Assembly (NCBI GenBank): GCA_029861675.1
Contig: JAOTYV010000253.1
Coordinates: 1 to 7,305 of the forward strand
DNA length: 7,305 nucleotides
Direction of reading: 5' to 3'
Source of the DNA: Alphaproteobacteria bacterium
Lineage (GTDB): Bacteria > Pseudomonadota > Alphaproteobacteria > UBA8366
Positions within the stretch are counted from its first letter, which is position 1. Each line of letters starts with the position of its first letter. Positions 6,534 to 7,305 of this stretch are shown piece after piece. The position numbers were made by a program, and so were the translations under genes. Under the pieces are notes generated by a model, which did not search any database, was not told the DNA's origin, and saw only the letters and a program-made list of their open reading frames with translations.

Positions 6534-7305
6534 ATGACGCAAAAAGACTCCGCCGCCAAAGGAGCGGCTGGTAACGAATACATGACCTTGACCGATCATA
6601 GCACTGGCGAGTCCTATGATTTTAACGTAATGCCGGGAACGGTCGGTCCAAAAGTGATCGATGTCCGGTCGCTATACGGCGAAAGCGGCTACTTCACGTA
6701 CGATCCGGGATACACCTCGACCGGCGCCTGCGAATCCAAACTAACCTATATCGACGGTGAAGCCGGCATCCTGATGCACCGTGGCTATAATATCGTAGAT
6801 CTCGCGGAATCGAGCGACTTTATGGAAGTCTGCTTCTTGCTTCTCAATGGCGAATTGCCGACCACGCAGCAAAAGAAGGAATTTGAAACCACCATCCGAA
6901 AGCACACGATGGTGCATGAGCAGATCAATTATTTCTTCCGCGGATTCCGCCGCGACGCACATCCGATGGCGATTATGGTCGCGGTGGTCGGCGCGCTGGC
7001 CGCTTTCTATCATGACTCGCTCGACATCAATGATCCGCATCAGCGGATGATCACGTCGCATCGGCTGGTCGCCAAGATTCCCACGATTGCCGCAATGGCC
7101 TATAAATTTTCGGTCGGCCAACCCTTTGTTTATCCCCGCAACGATTTAAACTATGCGGAGAATTTTCTGCATATGATGTTCTCGGTGCCGGCCGAGGAGT
7201 ACAAGATCAACCCGGTCGTCGCCCGGGCAATGGATCGCATCTTCATTCTTCATGCGGATCATGAGCAGAACGCGTCGACCTCGACCGTTCGGCTTGCAGG
7301 CTCAA
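6534..7305 (+). CDS. gltA: Citrate synthase, type II (N-terminal part; runs off the window)
   Basis: GltA condenses oxaloacetate with acetyl-CoA to citrate, the entry step of the TCA cycle. The first 257 codons are present, about 60% of a usual 430-residue type II enzyme. Recognisable segments are '[16 protein letters not shown]' (54-69), '[11 protein letters not shown]' (73-85), 'HTMVHEQI' (124-131), '[11 protein letters not shown]' (154-164), '[11 protein letters not shown]' (195-205) and '[15 protein letters not shown]' (239-253). The last includes the two histidines equivalent to oxaloacetate-binding His226 and His229 of E. coli; the catalytic His264, His305 and Asp362 equivalents lie beyond the edge. 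The position of E. coli Cys206, part of the NADH inhibitor site, is Ala here ('FSVPAEEY'). AGAAGGG (6521-6527), six bases before the ATG, supports this start. The window break is the only reason it is incomplete. Confidence 0.97.
   Translation, partial: MTQKDSAAKGAAGNEYMTLTDHSTGESYDFNVMPGTVGPKVIDVRSLYGESGYFTYDPGYTSTGACESKLTYIDGEAGILMHRGYNIVDLAESSDFMEVCFLLLNGELPTTQQKKEFETTIRKHTMVHEQINYFFRGFRRDAHPMAIMVAVVGALAAFYHDSLDINDPHQRMITSHRLVAKIPTIAAMAYKFSVGQPFVYPRNDLNYAENFLHMMFSVPAEEYKINPVVARAMDRIFILHADHEQNASTSTVRLAGS

Noticed and set aside
1..7305. A novel defence, mobile or otherwise undescribed multi-gene system
   Set aside because: Every coding region is a known housekeeping family in a familiar alphaproteobacterial order, with no repeats arrays, integrase, transposase, toxin-antitoxin pair or compositional break that I can see.

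Overview
The window looks like a chromosomal housekeeping segment from a GC-rich alphaproteobacterium, most likely a Rhodospirillales-type lineage. Three things point there: the gene order trpC-moaC-moeA-lexA / comEC / gltX-gltA, a direct-repeat SOS operator of the alphaproteobacterial GAAC-N7-GAAC (GTTC-N7-GTTC) class, and the style of the proteins (for example the alphaproteobacterial ComEC C-terminus and 'YDGRW' in GltX). Genus and species cannot be read from this alone. I see no insertion sequence, prophage, CRISPR array, tRNA, rRNA or other sign of an accessory island.

Layout. Bases 1-67 are the last codons of trpC (tryptophan synthesis). On the same strand follow moaC (105-581) and moeA (578-1795), which overlap by an ATGA junction; they carry out the first-stage cyclisation and the final metal insertion of molybdenum cofactor synthesis. 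A 165-base gap (1796-1960) holds the lexA promoter with an SOS operator across its -10 element and a second, one-mismatch operator-like repeat downstream. lexA (1961-2659) encodes an intact self-cleaving SOS repressor. It meets comEC (4764-2656, minus strand) tail to tail with a 4-base overlap. comEC encodes a DNA-uptake channel protein whose C-terminal domain lacks the metallo-beta-lactamase motif. A 221-base divergent gap (4765-4985) carries a candidate comEC promoter and a long stem-loop just before the gltX ribosome binding site. gltX (4986-6404) encodes glutamyl-tRNA synthetase. After a 129-base gap with a good sigma70-type promoter and a structured leader comes gltA (6534 to the window edge), the first 257 residues of a type II citrate synthase.

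How they fit together. trpC-moaC-moeA read as one co-directional unit, probably the end of a trp operon that has gained two Moco genes. lexA is a separately controlled, self-regulated gene. lexA and comEC are convergent, so each must end transcription inside or next to the other. gltX and gltA are neighbours on the same strand but gltA has its own promoter. I did not find a new biological system here. The observations most worth a second look are regulatory: the lexA double operator and long leader, and the two leader hairpins before gltX and gltA.
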